A program made the position numbers and the translations under genes. Below are positions 1-8,614 of a stretch of 64,000 bases of DNA, in pieces. Source of the DNA: an uncultured Burkholderiales bacterium (GTDB lineage: Bacteria; Pseudomonadota; Gammaproteobacteria; Burkholderiales; Burkholderiaceae_C). The notes under the pieces were generated by a model. It had not been told where the DNA came from and searched no databases. It was given only the letters and a program-made list of their open reading frames with translations. The stretch is taken from the NCBI GenBank assembly GCA_937873395.1, contig CALMYH010000043.1, positions 1 through 64,000 of the forward strand, given 5' to 3'. Position 1 is the first letter of the stretch. Every line of letters begins with the position of its first letter.

Positions 1-54
1 GCAGGTGCAGGTGCAGGTGCAGGTGCAGGTGCAGGTGCAGGTGCAGGTGCAGGT
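1..54. repeat. hexanucleotide tandem repeat (GCAGGT)9, continuing off the left edge
   Basis: Nine perfect copies of GCAGGT are present, followed by two or three degenerate copies up to about position 72. Read on the minus strand, the unit is CCTGCA in frame and encodes alternating Pro-Ala. The repeat therefore lies inside the coding sequence of the lipoprotein that runs off the left edge. Because the unit is six bases long, copy-number slippage would lengthen or shorten the protein linker without changing the frame. Confidence 0.95.
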
Positions 55-224
55 GTAAGTGGAGGTGCAGGCACTCTGGCAACGGCTTCGCTGATGAAGC
101 CACCGGAGTTTACGGTCTCAGTGCCACCGCCACAGGCGCTCAAGACCGCCACGCATGCACATGCTGCAAAGAACTGGTACAGACGGGGTCGGCGCGCACC
201 AACCGAGTTGGACAGAGTGATCAT
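1..224 (-). CDS. lipoprotein with Pro-Ala repeat linker, N-terminal part only
   Basis: This is the 5' end of a leftward gene whose remainder lies outside the window; 74 codons are visible. The start is the ATG at 224-222. The protein begins MITLSNSVGARRPRLYQ, followed by a hydrophobic stretch and a lipobox, LSAC-GGG, around residues 29-32, which predicts signal peptidase II cleavage and lipid attachment at the Cys. About 25 residues after the Cys it becomes a Pro-Ala repeat. This is the usual layout of a surface or periplasmic lipoprotein with an extended linker that holds a downstream domain away from the membrane. No good Shine-Dalgarno sequence precedes the ATG. The function cannot be named because the mature domain is outside the window. 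Confidence 0.75.
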   Translation of the reverse strand, partial: MITLSNSVGARRPRLYQFFAACACVAVLSACGGGTETVNSGGFISEAVARVPAPPLTPAPAPAPAPAPAPAPAP

Positions 225-1129
225 GATTGTCAACAAGAAGTTAACCAGTGAGGCCTGACGATCTCTGTGCTCACCTGGCTGTCGGGTGAAAGCACCAGAA
301 GAATCTCAGGGCTTGTCATCAGTGTTATCGACACGGTCGCCCGGAGATAAGTCGGACTGGACAAACGGGCGCAACGAAAGGCTGGAAGGAGAGAGTGTCG
401 CTACAGAACCAGCGCGACCCTATACCGCAAGTTAATGCGTGTAACCGGCTGTTCGGCAAGCTCTGCCAAGCCACGGTGAACCGCAGCATGCGAGGCAGGG
501 ACAAGGTCAAGCAAGTGGCCCGCGCTCGTGAGAACTGAGTCGAGCGACTGGGCCATGAGGACGAAGGCTCGCGCGAAAAGAGGCGATTCGCCGCATGGCT
601 CTGTTCCGTGAGTTCTTGCGACTGGGTGCAGGCCAAGCAGCCTGCCCGGCAAGATCTCCCCACCCCCGCTTCGCCACCCGCCTGAAAGCTGCGGCCTGAG
701 CTTTCCGCTCCGAGTCCGAACAAGAACAGCCGTGGCGAGCGCGGCCTTGAGATGCGCCAGGCCAAGTGGGGCAGCCAGTGGGTCGAGCCCGGGTCTTGCT
801 GACCTGCACCCGACGTGAGGCGGTCACAAAATATAGCAAATGAGCCCGGGTGAAACGGGGTTCGAACACCGGACCAAGGGGTGCCAAGGGTGTCGCCATC
901 TTTCCTTGCCTCCGCGGCAATGCTTTCAACAAGGTCAGGACCCCCCTTTTCAGGGGCGAGGTAAATCGGTGTCACCTTGATCGTTCGGGTCGCGTGAACA
1001 TCGTTGATAATTCGGTGTCCGCTCGCGGAGGATGTGCGGGTTTTTGGAAGATTCAAATACTCCTCGTGTGCCTTATGCCAGGACAGGCGTTTGGAAGGCG
1101 CATCTGATGTCAGGCAAAGATACCCCGAC
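225..1129. other. about 900 bp without a confident gene
   Basis: No ORF here looks like a real gene. The longest open frame, a leftward one over roughly 325-1209, overlaps the wecB start, is rich in Arg, Ser and Cys, and has no recognisable motif. A GGTTCGAAC string near 853-861 resembles a tRNA T-loop, but its flanks do not pair as a T-stem and no acceptor or anticodon arm can be folded. The stretch could hold decayed mobile-element or repeat sequence. It must also contain the promoter for wecB and perhaps the leftward lipoprotein promoter, but I see no convincing -35/-10 pair. Confidence 0.5.
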
Positions 1130-2236
1130 GTGAAGAAGAAAATACTCTGCATCATCGGTACGCGACCCGAAGTCATCAAGATGGCGCCGGTGATACGCAT
1201 GCTCCGCACGGCCCCCGACTTCGATGTCAGCGTGCTGGCTTCGGGTCAGCATCGGGAGATGCTGATTCCGCTCATCGACTGGTTCGAGCTTTCAGTGGAT
1301 GGCGATCTGCGCGTGATGACCGAGAACCAGACGCTGTCCGATCTGACCGCGCGCCTGATGCAGGCATTCCAGCAGAAGTTAGACGCTGTGCGCCCCGACC
1401 TCGTGCTGGCGCAGGGCGATACCACCACGGTGATGTGCGCGGCGCTGAGCTGTTTTTACAGGAACATAGCTTTCGGTCATGTCGAAGCAGGGCTGCGCAC
1501 GTTCGACATACGCAATCCGTTTCCCGAGGAGTTCAACCGTGTCGCCGTGACCCGTTTGGCGCAGTTGCATTTCTGCCCGACCCAAAGGTCGCTCGACAAC
1601 GTGTTGGCCGAGCACATCAATGCGACAGCCGCACACCTCACCGGCAACACGGTGGTCGATGCGCTCCAGTTCACCCTCGGCAAACTCGGTACCCAGCAGG
1701 CACGCCGTTTTGACCACGACATCCTGCTCACCGCGCACCGTCGCGAGAACTTCGGCGCGCCTCTTGCCGACATCTGCGGCGCGCTGATCGATTTGTGCAC
1801 CGAGTTTCCTGAGTTGAAGGTGCTGTATCCGGTGCATCCCAACCCCAACGTGCGCGGCACGGTGCAGCGCCTGTTGGCCGGCCACCCGCAGATCACCCTT
1901 GAACAGCCACTGGATTATCCCGACCTCGTTGCCGCCATGCGTCAGGCGAAACTGATATTGACGGATTCGGGCGGCATTCAGGAGGAGGCGCCTGCGATGT
2001 CCAAGCCGGTCCTGGTACTGCGCACCGTGACCGAACGTCCGGAGGCGGCTGAAATGGGAGTGGCAAGGGTGATTGGCACCGCACGCGCGACCATCGTCGA
2101 CGAGACGCGCCGTCTGCTGCTCGATGCCGGGCATTACGCAGCCATGGCGCGCGGCGGCTCCCCCTATGGCGACGGACATGCCGCGCAACGAATACTCGAC
2201 ATCATTCGGGCGTACCTGCGTACTGCGGATTCCTGA
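1130..2236 (+). CDS. wecB: UDP-N-acetylglucosamine 2-epimerase (non-hydrolysing)
   Basis: Predicted to interconvert UDP-GlcNAc and UDP-ManNAc in the cytoplasm, supplying ManNAc-type residues for a surface polysaccharide. The 368 residues match the family length. Family motifs are in order: IGTRPEVIK near the N-terminus, GDTTT, HVEAGLRT, FPEEFNR, HRREN, HPNPNVR and the nucleotide-binding DSGGIQEEA, followed by RTVTERPEA. The start is taken as the GTG at 1130 because the conserved fold begins immediately (KKKILCIIGTRP) and AGGCAAAG lies about 11 bases upstream; the frame stays open to 1004, but that stretch has no homologous character. The next gene follows almost directly. The nearby WecG/TagA-type transferase is the natural user of the product. 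No UDP-ManNAc dehydrogenase (wecC) is visible, so the sugar may be used as ManNAc rather than ManNAcA. Confidence 0.93.
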   Translation: MKKKILCIIGTRPEVIKMAPVIRMLRTAPDFDVSVLASGQHREMLIPLIDWFELSVDGDLRVMTENQTLSDLTARLMQAFQQKLDAVRPDLVLAQGDTTTVMCAALSCFYRNIAFGHVEAGLRTFDIRNPFPEEFNRVAVTRLAQLHFCPTQRSLDNVLAEHINATAAHLTGNTVVDALQFTLGKLGTQQARRFDHDILLTAHRRENFGAPLADICGALIDLCTEFPELKVLYPVHPNPNVRGTVQRLLAGHPQITLEQPLDYPDLVAAMRQAKLILTDSGGIQEEAPAMSKPVLVLRTVTERPEAAEMGVARVIGTARATIVDETRRLLLDAGHYAAMARGGSPYGDGHAAQRILDIIRAYLRTADS

Positions 2237-2252
2237 TTACGGACGACATACC

Positions 2253-3368
2253 TTGTTGGCAACACTGGCAACCTTTGCGCGGCTCGCCGCGAGCGATCTG
2301 CTGGGCACACAGCCCCGCCGAGGCGACCCCGAAACACACTTGCTGGCCGCGGAGGCCTGGCTCAGGCGCGCCCAAGATCAGGGAACGGATGACGGGGTCA
2401 GCTACGGCTACTCGATTCGCGGCGGCTGGCGGCCTTCGTACCGGGAAACCTCGGGCTACATCGCCACCACTTTCTTTGATCTGGCAAAGTATCGAAATGA
2501 TGCAAGCTATCGCGAGCGTGCACTGCGCATTTGTCGCTGGCTGCTGAGCGTGCAAAACCGCGACGGATCGTTTTCGAACCCGCGTTACGGCAGTTCCGGC
2601 ATCGTTTTTGACACCGGGCAAGATCTGTTCGGGCTGGTCCGCGCCTACGAGGAAACCCGCGAGGCCGTTTTCCGGGACGGTGCCGCTCGGGCGGCGGACT
2701 GGCTGGTCGGTATCGCCGACAGCCGCGACCGCTGGACGCGCAACGAGCACCTGAATACCCCCCACGTCTACAACACCCGCACTGCGTGGGCGCTTCTGCG
2801 CATGAACCAGGTCGAGTACAGCGCCGAGCGCGAACGCGTGGCGCGGGCCAATCTCGACTGGGCGGTATCGGAGCAGCAGGCCAGCGGCTTCTTCGACCAA
2901 TGCGCTTTCAAGGCGGGTGTGCCGCCATTCACCCACACCATCGCTTACGCGACCCGTGGACTGCTGGAGTCTGCAGAATTGCTCGACGAGCAGAAGTACA
3001 TGGCGGCGGCGAGGCGCTGCGCGGACGCGGCACTGGGGCATGTACGGGAGGACGGCTTTCTGCCCGGGCAAATCACCATAGACGGCAGGCCTGCTGCCGG
3101 TTACTGCTGCCTGACCGGCAACTGCCAGTTCTCGATCATCTGGGCCAAGCTCTTTGACCGCACTGCGGATGAACGGTACCGATCCGCGGTGATCCGCGCT
3201 CTCGATTACGTCATGGGATGCCAGGATATCCACTGTCCCAATCCGGACATCCGCGGCGCCATCAAGGGTTCGCAGCCAATCTGGGGGCGGTACGCTCCGA
3301 TGAGCTTTCCCAACTGGCCTGCGAAGTTCTTCGTGGACGCCATGCTGCTGCGCAGACGGTGGCCATGA
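2253..3368 (+). CDS. (alpha/alpha)6-barrel-like protein of polysaccharide loci, function unknown
   Basis: This 371-residue protein contains repeated amphipathic helix pairs ending in short motifs such as GYIATTFFDLAK, WLLSVQNRDGSF, DTGQDLFGLVRAYE and CQFSIIWAKLFD. The pattern resembles the alpha/alpha toroids of unsaturated glucuronyl hydrolases, epimerases and terpene-cyclase-like proteins. It lacks an export signal, so a cytoplasmic role is likely. I recall similar genes next to glycosyltransferases in betaproteobacterial exopolysaccharide clusters, where automatic names are unreliable. The start is a TTG at 2253 with GGACG upstream, chosen because the protein then begins LLATLATFARLAASDLLG; an in-frame ATG at 2178 would overlap wecB by 59 bases. 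It overlaps the next gene (ATGA at 3365-3368). A sugar hydrolase, lyase or epimerase role is possible but unproven. Confidence 0.7.
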   Translation: MLATLATFARLAASDLLGTQPRRGDPETHLLAAEAWLRRAQDQGTDDGVSYGYSIRGGWRPSYRETSGYIATTFFDLAKYRNDASYRERALRICRWLLSVQNRDGSFSNPRYGSSGIVFDTGQDLFGLVRAYEETREAVFRDGAARAADWLVGIADSRDRWTRNEHLNTPHVYNTRTAWALLRMNQVEYSAERERVARANLDWAVSEQQASGFFDQCAFKAGVPPFTHTIAYATRGLLESAELLDEQKYMAAARRCADAALGHVREDGFLPGQITIDGRPAAGYCCLTGNCQFSIIWAKLFDRTADERYRSAVIRALDYVMGCQDIHCPNPDIRGAIKGSQPIWGRYAPMSFPNWPAKFFVDAMLLRRRWP

Positions 3369-4111
3369 TGCGGCGGATCAGGCTCCTGAACGGGCAGTTC
3401 GATGCACTCACCCTGCCGCAGACCGTGGATGCCGTGTTCGAGCGTCTGCGCTCGGGTCAGCGCGGTTGGTTGTGCACCGTCAACGTCGCCATACTGATGA
3501 TGATGCGAAGTGACAAACGCCTGCAGGACTTTGCCGATCGCGCAGCTCTGGTGGTCGCCGACGGACAGCCGCTGGTCTGGTGCGCACCGTGGCTTGACCA
3601 GCCGTTGCCCGAGCGCGTCGCGGGCGTGGACTTGGTGCATGCCCTGTGCCAGCGAGCGGCGCGCGAAGGCAGGGGCGTCTATCTGCTTGGAGCGACGCAG
3701 GAGACCGTTGCCACCCTCGCGCTGCAGTTGCGCCAGCGCTACGCGAACCTGCATCTGGACTATGCGGACGGATACTTCGGGCGCGATGAAGCGGCCGATC
3801 GCGCCGATCGCGTGCGAGCCAGCGGTGCGGACATCCTGCTGGTCGGCATGGGGGTGCCGCGTCAGGAGTATTTTATCGAGGAACAGTGGGATCGCCTCGG
3901 TGTCGGCATGGCGATCGGTGTGGGCGGCAGTTTTGACGTGCTGTCGGGACTGCGAGCACGCGCACCGGCATGGGTGCAGAAGATAGGTATGGAGTGGTTT
4001 TACCGGCTGATCCAGGAACCTCGCCGCCTGTTCATGCGCTACCTGGTCACCAACAGCCTGTTTGTCTGGCTGGTGCTTCGCGCTCTGCTGGTGGGGGAGC
4101 GCGCCAGATGA
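3365..4111 (+). CDS. WecG/TagA/CpsF-family glycosyltransferase (GT26)
   Basis: The family transfers ManNAc or ManNAcA from the UDP-sugar to a polyprenyl-diphosphate-linked GlcNAc at the inner face of the inner membrane. The 248 residues show the family pattern: TVNVAILMM near residue 40, VVADGQPLVW, the nucleotide-binding-like GVYLLGATQE, LLVGMGVPRQE, VGGSFDVLSG and the C-terminal RAPAWVQKIGMEW with EPRRLFMRY. The start ATG at 3365 overlaps the stop of the preceding gene, indicating translational coupling. wecB lies two genes upstream, so UDP-ManNAc is the likely donor. The C-terminal basic and hydrophobic tail fits peripheral membrane attachment. Whether it uses ManNAc (TagA-like) or ManNAcA (WecG-like) cannot be told from the sequence. 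Confidence 0.88.
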   Translation: MMRRIRLLNGQFDALTLPQTVDAVFERLRSGQRGWLCTVNVAILMMMRSDKRLQDFADRAALVVADGQPLVWCAPWLDQPLPERVAGVDLVHALCQRAAREGRGVYLLGATQETVATLALQLRQRYANLHLDYADGYFGRDEAADRADRVRASGADILLVGMGVPRQEYFIEEQWDRLGVGMAIGVGGSFDVLSGLRARAPAWVQKIGMEWFYRLIQEPRRLFMRYLVTNSLFVWLVLRALLVGERAR

Positions 4112-4141
4112 ACTGCTGCGGTCGTTGAATGGCCGGCGCTG

Positions 4142-5062
4142 TCAGGGCGCAGCGCCTCGCTCGCGGTGGATTTCGTCGACTGCACGCTGCTTGCCTACCA
4201 GCAGGGCGCGCCATTGGTACCGGCGGAGAAATTTCCGGAACTCCGGGTTGTCGTAGCGCGGCTTGCGCAGCCATGCGCTCTTGAGCCAGCCCCACAGTGT
4301 CAACAGACTGCCCAGCACATACGGCTTTTCATTCATCCGGTAAACCGCGCTCGCGAGCATGTAGAGAAAGCCCGTGCCCATGAAGTACTGGCCATAGCCG
4401 TGGCGCATGCGTCCCGTGTACACACTCCGCTGACTTGAACCTTCCGGCCTCAGGTGGACAAACCGCAGTTCAGGCTCGTCCCAACTGCACGCGATCCAGC
4501 CCTTCATGCGGCAGCAATGGCAGTCGATGCCATCCCACATCACCTCGCGCACGAATCCGCCTATCGCCTTGAAGCAGGAAACACGGTAGAACTTGGTCAT
4601 GCCAAGGGACGTCTCATCACCATGGCCCTCGAAAACCATCTGCCCGCCTTTTTCGATGTAGGCCTTGCCGCTGCAGGTCGCAATGTTCGGGTTGTCCGCC
4701 ATGCGCTGCATCAGGAGTTCGAAGTAGCGTGGCGCCAGACGCAGATCGAGGTCAAGCTTGCACAGGAAGTCGTAATCGTCCGGGTTGATGACCTGATAGC
4801 CCGCGTAGAAGGCTTCGATTACACCGGGGCCGACCGAACGGAGCCCCCGGTCGCGCCGGGTAACCACATGTATCCAGTCATGCTGTGCCGCATACGCGGC
4901 CAGTATGCGCGGGGTGTCGTCGCTGGAGCCGTCGTCGACGATCACCCATTTGGCCGGCCGGATGGACTGCGCGATCACGGTGTCCAAGGTCTGGCGCATG
5001 TAGGCCGCCTCGTCACGGCAGGGTGAAATCAGGAGGTAACGGGAACCAGGTTGCGAGCTCAT
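4142..5062 (-). CDS. family 2 glycosyltransferase
   Basis: This 306-residue inverting GT-A enzyme begins MSSQPGSRYLLISPCRDEA. It shows the family's early strand, then VIVDDGSSDDTPRIL around residue 45 and a metal-binding DXD-type LDLDLR near residue 105. The acceptor region includes SGKAYIEKGGQMVFEG, and the C-terminal part is amphipathic and basic. The start ATG at 5062 is chosen because the fold begins there; the frame is open a further 26 codons upstream but that stretch is Trp- and Arg-rich and unlike the family. It is convergent with the WecG-type gene and divergent from the acyltransferase. The sugar transferred is unknown. Confidence 0.85.
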   Translation of the reverse strand: MSSQPGSRYLLISPCRDEAAYMRQTLDTVIAQSIRPAKWVIVDDGSSDDTPRILAAYAAQHDWIHVVTRRDRGLRSVGPGVIEAFYAGYQVINPDDYDFLCKLDLDLRLAPRYFELLMQRMADNPNIATCSGKAYIEKGGQMVFEGHGDETSLGMTKFYRVSCFKAIGGFVREVMWDGIDCHCCRMKGWIACSWDEPELRFVHLRPEGSSQRSVYTGRMRHGYGQYFMGTGFLYMLASAVYRMNEKPYVLGSLLTLWGWLKSAWLRKPRYDNPEFRKFLRRYQWRALLVGKQRAVDEIHRERGAAP

Positions 5063-5545
5063 GTCGTTGGGTCGGTGCCTAAGCCAGACGAAACAGCAGC
5101 GCCAGTTTCGCATCCAGAACATCGATCGAATGGCACTCAATCGCGCGCTGATGCACTGATGTCGGATGCAATATTCAAGGGAAAAGTGATTATTGCACAG
5201 GTGACAGATGAGGCGGAATCAAAGAACAAGAGCACCTTGAGTACCCACTTGAAGCCTCGATGCCCATGCGTTGGGTCGAGTGTGGCTGGTTGGCGCCCGC
5301 TCGCGCAGGTACCAAAGCACGGCGACATGCGACCCAGCCTGCGAGCGAGCATGAAGGAGGACTCCCCACGAAGATTTCCTACCCGGAGCAAGAGTGCCGG
5401 GTCGGTTCACGGGTGCGCCGTAGTAGGTATTCCTCCACACCTAGCCTACACTTGACAGTCCGAGCAGGGTGCAGTTTGAACGCCTTGCATGCGCTCGTGC
5501 ATGGGCATGTCCACCTTTTCGACATCACGAACCTCAAGAAATGTT
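5063..5545. promoter_or_regulatory. divergent intergenic region between a glycosyltransferase and an acyltransferase
   Basis: This stretch of about 480 bases separates two divergent genes and should hold a promoter for each. A perfect TTGACA is at 5452-5457 on the plus strand, but the hexamer 17 bases later (TTTGAA) is a poor -10. No coding sequence or clear operator is seen. Confidence 0.35.
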
Positions 5546-6607
5546 ATGCATGTGCCGAGTAAATCAATTCCCTCGCTGGACGGTATTCGTGCAGTCTCAA
5601 TCCTGATCGTATTGTTTTCGCATGTTGGCTTGGGCCACATTGTTCCTGGCGGATTTGGCGTCACGGTGTTCTTCTTTCTCAGCGGGTATCTGATCACCAC
5701 CCTTCTGGTTCAGGAATTTCACTCAAAACAGAGCATCGACATAGGGCGATTCTATTTCAGGCGTTTTCTGCGGCTGGCCCCCCCGTTGCTCATTGCCTTG
5801 ACGATCGCCTATTTGCTTGTGCTGGCGGGCCAGTTGGGTGGAGGCGTAAGCTGGCAGGGTTTCCTGGCTCAGATCTTCTATTTCGCCAATTACTACCAGC
5901 TGTTTTGGGATCCCGGTCAAAGCACGCCGGATGGGACCAATGTGTTGTGGTCGCTGGCGGTCGAAGAGCACTTCTACCTGGGCTACCCCTTCGTCTTTCT
6001 GGCCCTGCGCCGACACCTTTCATCTCGACAAATTGGTTGGGTTCTGATGGTTTTGAGCCTGTTGATTCTGGCCTGGCGATACCACCTGGCCACTCAAGTT
6101 GGATTTGAATCCACTAGAACTTATTACGCCACTGATACCCGAATTGATTCAATCTTGTGGGGTTGCATACTTGCGTTGATGGTCAATCCATGGGCGGGTA
6201 CGTTGAATAGAGGCAAGGCCGGCATCCTGCCATGGACAGCGCTCATCATCGGCTGCCTGATGCTGCTTGTATCTTTTTTGATCAGGGATGAAGTTTTTCG
6301 TGAAACCTTGCGCTACACGATGCAAGGCGTGGCGTTGATGCCCCTGTTCTACTTCGCGGTTAGGTATCCTGATACGCTGCTTATGCGTCCCCTCAAATGG
6401 TCATTCATCAAAGAGCTGGGTGTGTATTCCTATTCGATTTACCTGATCCACTTCGTCATCGTGCATTTTCTTCAGCAGCGCTCGGCATTGTTCCAGAATT
6501 GGTTGCTGCTCTTTGTGGTCACGCTGGCGCTTTCCGTGATGTTTGCGTCCGCTGTGGAACGGTACGTGGATAGTCGGCTGCGGCGTGTGCGAGCGCGTTA
6601 CCACTGA
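5546..6607 (+). CDS. acyltransferase 3 family integral membrane O-acyltransferase
   Basis: Predicted to move an acyl group, usually acetyl, across the inner membrane onto a sugar of the surface polysaccharide. The 353 residues start with the family signature SIPSLDGIRAVSILIVLFSH, whose His is essential in characterised members. It continues with FGVTVFFFLSGYLIT, YFRRFLRLAPPLL (the conserved RxxR-type motif) and about ten hydrophobic segments. The ATG at 5546 is chosen because SLDGIRA normally lies 8-12 residues from the start. There is no C-terminal SGNH domain. The separate SGNH proteins at 13-18 kb could be partners, as seen in two-component acetylation systems; that is inference. It is monocistronic and convergent with the amidotransferase gene. 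Confidence 0.88.
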   Translation: MHVPSKSIPSLDGIRAVSILIVLFSHVGLGHIVPGGFGVTVFFFLSGYLITTLLVQEFHSKQSIDIGRFYFRRFLRLAPPLLIALTIAYLLVLAGQLGGGVSWQGFLAQIFYFANYYQLFWDPGQSTPDGTNVLWSLAVEEHFYLGYPFVFLALRRHLSSRQIGWVLMVLSLLILAWRYHLATQVGFESTRTYYATDTRIDSILWGCILALMVNPWAGTLNRGKAGILPWTALIIGCLMLLVSFLIRDEVFRETLRYTMQGVALMPLFYFAVRYPDTLLMRPLKWSFIKELGVYSYSIYLIHFVIVHFLQQRSALFQNWLLLFVVTLALSVMFASAVERYVDSRLRRVRARYH

Positions 6608-6623
6608 TGGCGAGGTTCTGGCT

Positions 6624-6657
6624 GATCGGTCCTTCGTTCTGAACGAAAGACCAGATC
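6624..6657. terminator. long hairpin between convergent genes
   Basis: The arms GATCGGTC-TTCGTT and AACGAA-GACC-GATC pair around a CTG loop, with one mismatch and one bulged base. The hairpin lies between the stops of the acyltransferase and the asparagine-synthase gene. There is no good U-tract on either strand, so it may be a transcript-end stabiliser rather than a classical Rho-independent terminator. Confidence 0.5.
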
Positions 6658-6670
6658 GTCAAGAAACAGA

Positions 6671-8614
6671 TTACAAGGTAACTCTGTTGACGCGTACCCA
6701 GCGAATCAGGGAATACAAGGCCCAGATGCGGGACCAGTAAAGACCTTTGGCACCAGCAGTGAATGACTGCCACAGGCGGGCCACAGCTTGGGGCTGCAAG
6801 CCAGCTGAAGCCACCCAAGTGGAATCCAGCAGGGAACTGCCGATCTCCTCTCCCAGCGAACTCTTGAGCCATCGATTGAAAGGAAGCTCAAAGCCTGATT
6901 TTGGGCGATCGAACATTTTGAGGTCGAGTCCCTTCAAGCCAGCCCTTCTCAAGGCAAGTTTGGTCTTCAACGGATGGAATCGCGCGTCCGTTTCCATCCT
7001 ACTGATGACTGAAAGCAGTTTTGTGTCGACGAAGGGAAGCCGGGTCTCCAGCGACGCCGCCATGCTCGTGGCGTCCGTGTCGCGCAGCAGGCGCTCGCCC
7101 AGGAACATGCGATGCTCCAGCACACTGATGGCGTCCAGCGTCGATCTTCCATTCAGTTCCGCGCCCAAGGAGTCACGCCGGCTGGAGGGAAGCCCGTCTT
7201 CAAGCATGTCTGATCGGATGTCCTTGTGGATCAGAGATCGCTGGGCGTCCGGCAGAAAGAGCGAATAGGCGATTTGATAAAGGGAGATCAGCGATTCCCC
7301 TTGTTCAATCATGGTAGGGAGCTTGGCCCAACGGGTCTGGGGAGGGAATCCATCGCTCGTATGGCTGAAAAGCGCACGGGCCATCGACGCTGCCAGCCCG
7401 CTCGTCGCACCGGGAAGTGCACGCAGAAACCGCAACCCATTGTGGAGCTTCGGGAGATCGGAAAAGGACTGGTACCCACCGAACAGCTCGTCACCACCCG
7501 TGCCCACCAGTGCCACTTTGAAGCCGGCATCGCGGACAGCCCGAGACATGAAGTACGTATTGAGGCCGTCGAAACTGGGTTGGTCAAGACTGTCAAGGGC
7601 CGACTCCAGATGGTCCAGGAAAGACTGCTCCGTCAGAAGGATTTCCTGATGTCTGGTCCCGATCGCATCGGCGACCTGCCTGGCAAAAAACGCTTCGTTC
7701 CGATCAGCTTCCTCAAAGGTGAGGGTGAAGGAGTTGATTTCTGCAGCGCCAGCTCGCTTTGCCAGGTTCGCAACGGCCGACGAATCGACACCACCAGACA
7801 GGAAAATACCCAGCGGAACATCGCTGATCATGTGCGCCCGAACTGATTCGATCAGCGCACTCTCGACCTCTTCCTGTGTGGCAATGTTCCCCTTGTGGCC
7901 CTGCGGGTGGTGCCAGTAGTTGAATCTTCGGATCACGCGTCCTTGCTGGTTCAACCACATCGCCTCTCCGGGCAGGAGTGATTCGATACCCAGCACTGCC
8001 GTTTCAGGCGCCACCGTATAGCCATTCCACACAACCGAACCCACCGCCTTGGGATTGAGCCGGGCATTGCGAATCAGTTTTGCTGCAAGAAGCGCCCGCA
8101 CTTCAGAGGCGAAAGCACAAGTCCAGTCATCGGAGCCCGAAACGTTCATCGCAAAGTACAGAGGCTTGATGCCCATGGGATCCCGCGCGATCAACAGATG
8201 TCCGGTGGCCTTGTGCCAGAAGGCAAATGCATACATTCCTCGCAGCCTTGGAAGTGCATGGTCGGATTGAGCGGACAATGCCCTCAACAGCACCGCCGTG
8301 TCACCAGAGGATTGCAGCACGCCGGGCTCATCGCCGAGTTCAGCACCAAGCGTCTGGAAGTTGTAGATCTCGCCATTGAGGACGATGACATCCCCAGAAG
8401 CGGGATGGAGCATGGGTTGGGCCCCGTGGTCGGAGAGATCCAGTATCGACAATCTGCGATGGCCGAACATGACTGTGTTGCCGTCCTGATCAGCGGGTGA
8501 CTCCCAGAACCCCTCTGCGTCCGGCCCACGCAGCCGCATGGCGTCGGTCATTCGGCGCAGGGCGGCCCGATTCGCATCCGACGAGGCACCAATGATTCCG
8601 GCGATGCCGCACAT
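6671..8614 (-). CDS. asnB: asparagine synthase-like glutamine-dependent amidotransferase
   Basis: Glutamine-hydrolysing asparagine synthase family, 647 residues. The catalytic Cys2 follows the start Met (MCGIAGIIG), which fixes the start at 8614. The class II glutaminase domain continues with LRGPD, RRLSILDLS, LNGEIYN and GDTAVLL. The C-terminal synthetase domain has the pyrophosphate motif SGGVDSS at about residues 273-279 and VGTGGDELFGGY. In polysaccharide loci such paralogues are thought to amidate uronic acids or aminosugar carboxylates rather than make free asparagine. The genomic context, just downstream of Wzy and Wzx, favours that reading here; the substrate is not shown by the sequence. 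It is in the same orientation as Wzy but separated from it by about 190 bases. Confidence 0.9.
   Translation of the reverse strand: MCGIAGIIGASSDANRAALRRMTDAMRLRGPDAEGFWESPADQDGNTVMFGHRRLSILDLSDHGAQPMLHPASGDVIVLNGEIYNFQTLGAELGDEPGVLQSSGDTAVLLRALSAQSDHALPRLRGMYAFAFWHKATGHLLIARDPMGIKPLYFAMNVSGSDDWTCAFASEVRALLAAKLIRNARLNPKAVGSVVWNGYTVAPETAVLGIESLLPGEAMWLNQQGRVIRRFNYWHHPQGHKGNIATQEEVESALIESVRAHMISDVPLGIFLSGGVDSSAVANLAKRAGAAEINSFTLTFEEADRNEAFFARQVADAIGTRHQEILLTEQSFLDHLESALDSLDQPSFDGLNTYFMSRAVRDAGFKVALVGTGGDELFGGYQSFSDLPKLHNGLRFLRALPGATSGLAASMARALFSHTSDGFPPQTRWAKLPTMIEQGESLISLYQIAYSLFLPDAQRSLIHKDIRSDMLEDGLPSSRRDSLGAELNGRSTLDAISVLEHRMFLGERLLRDTDATSMAASLETRLPFVDTKLLSVISRMETDARFHPLKTKLALRRAGLKGLDLKMFDRPKSGFELPFNRWLKSSLGEEIGSSLLDSTWVASAGLQPQAVARLWQSFTAGAKGLYWSRIWALYSLIRWVRVNRVTL

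Noticed and set aside
1-72. CRISPR-like repeat at the left edge
   Set aside because: The unit is six bases without spacers and encodes Pro-Ala in frame; it is a microsatellite in a coding sequence.
845-870. tRNA-like T-loop GGTTCGAAC
   Set aside because: The flanking bases do not form a T-stem and no acceptor, D or anticodon arm can be found at the right distances.
325-1209. Leftward 294-codon ORF upstream of wecB
   Set aside because: It overlaps the conserved N-terminus of wecB, has Arg/Ser/Cys-rich low-information sequence and no ribosome site.
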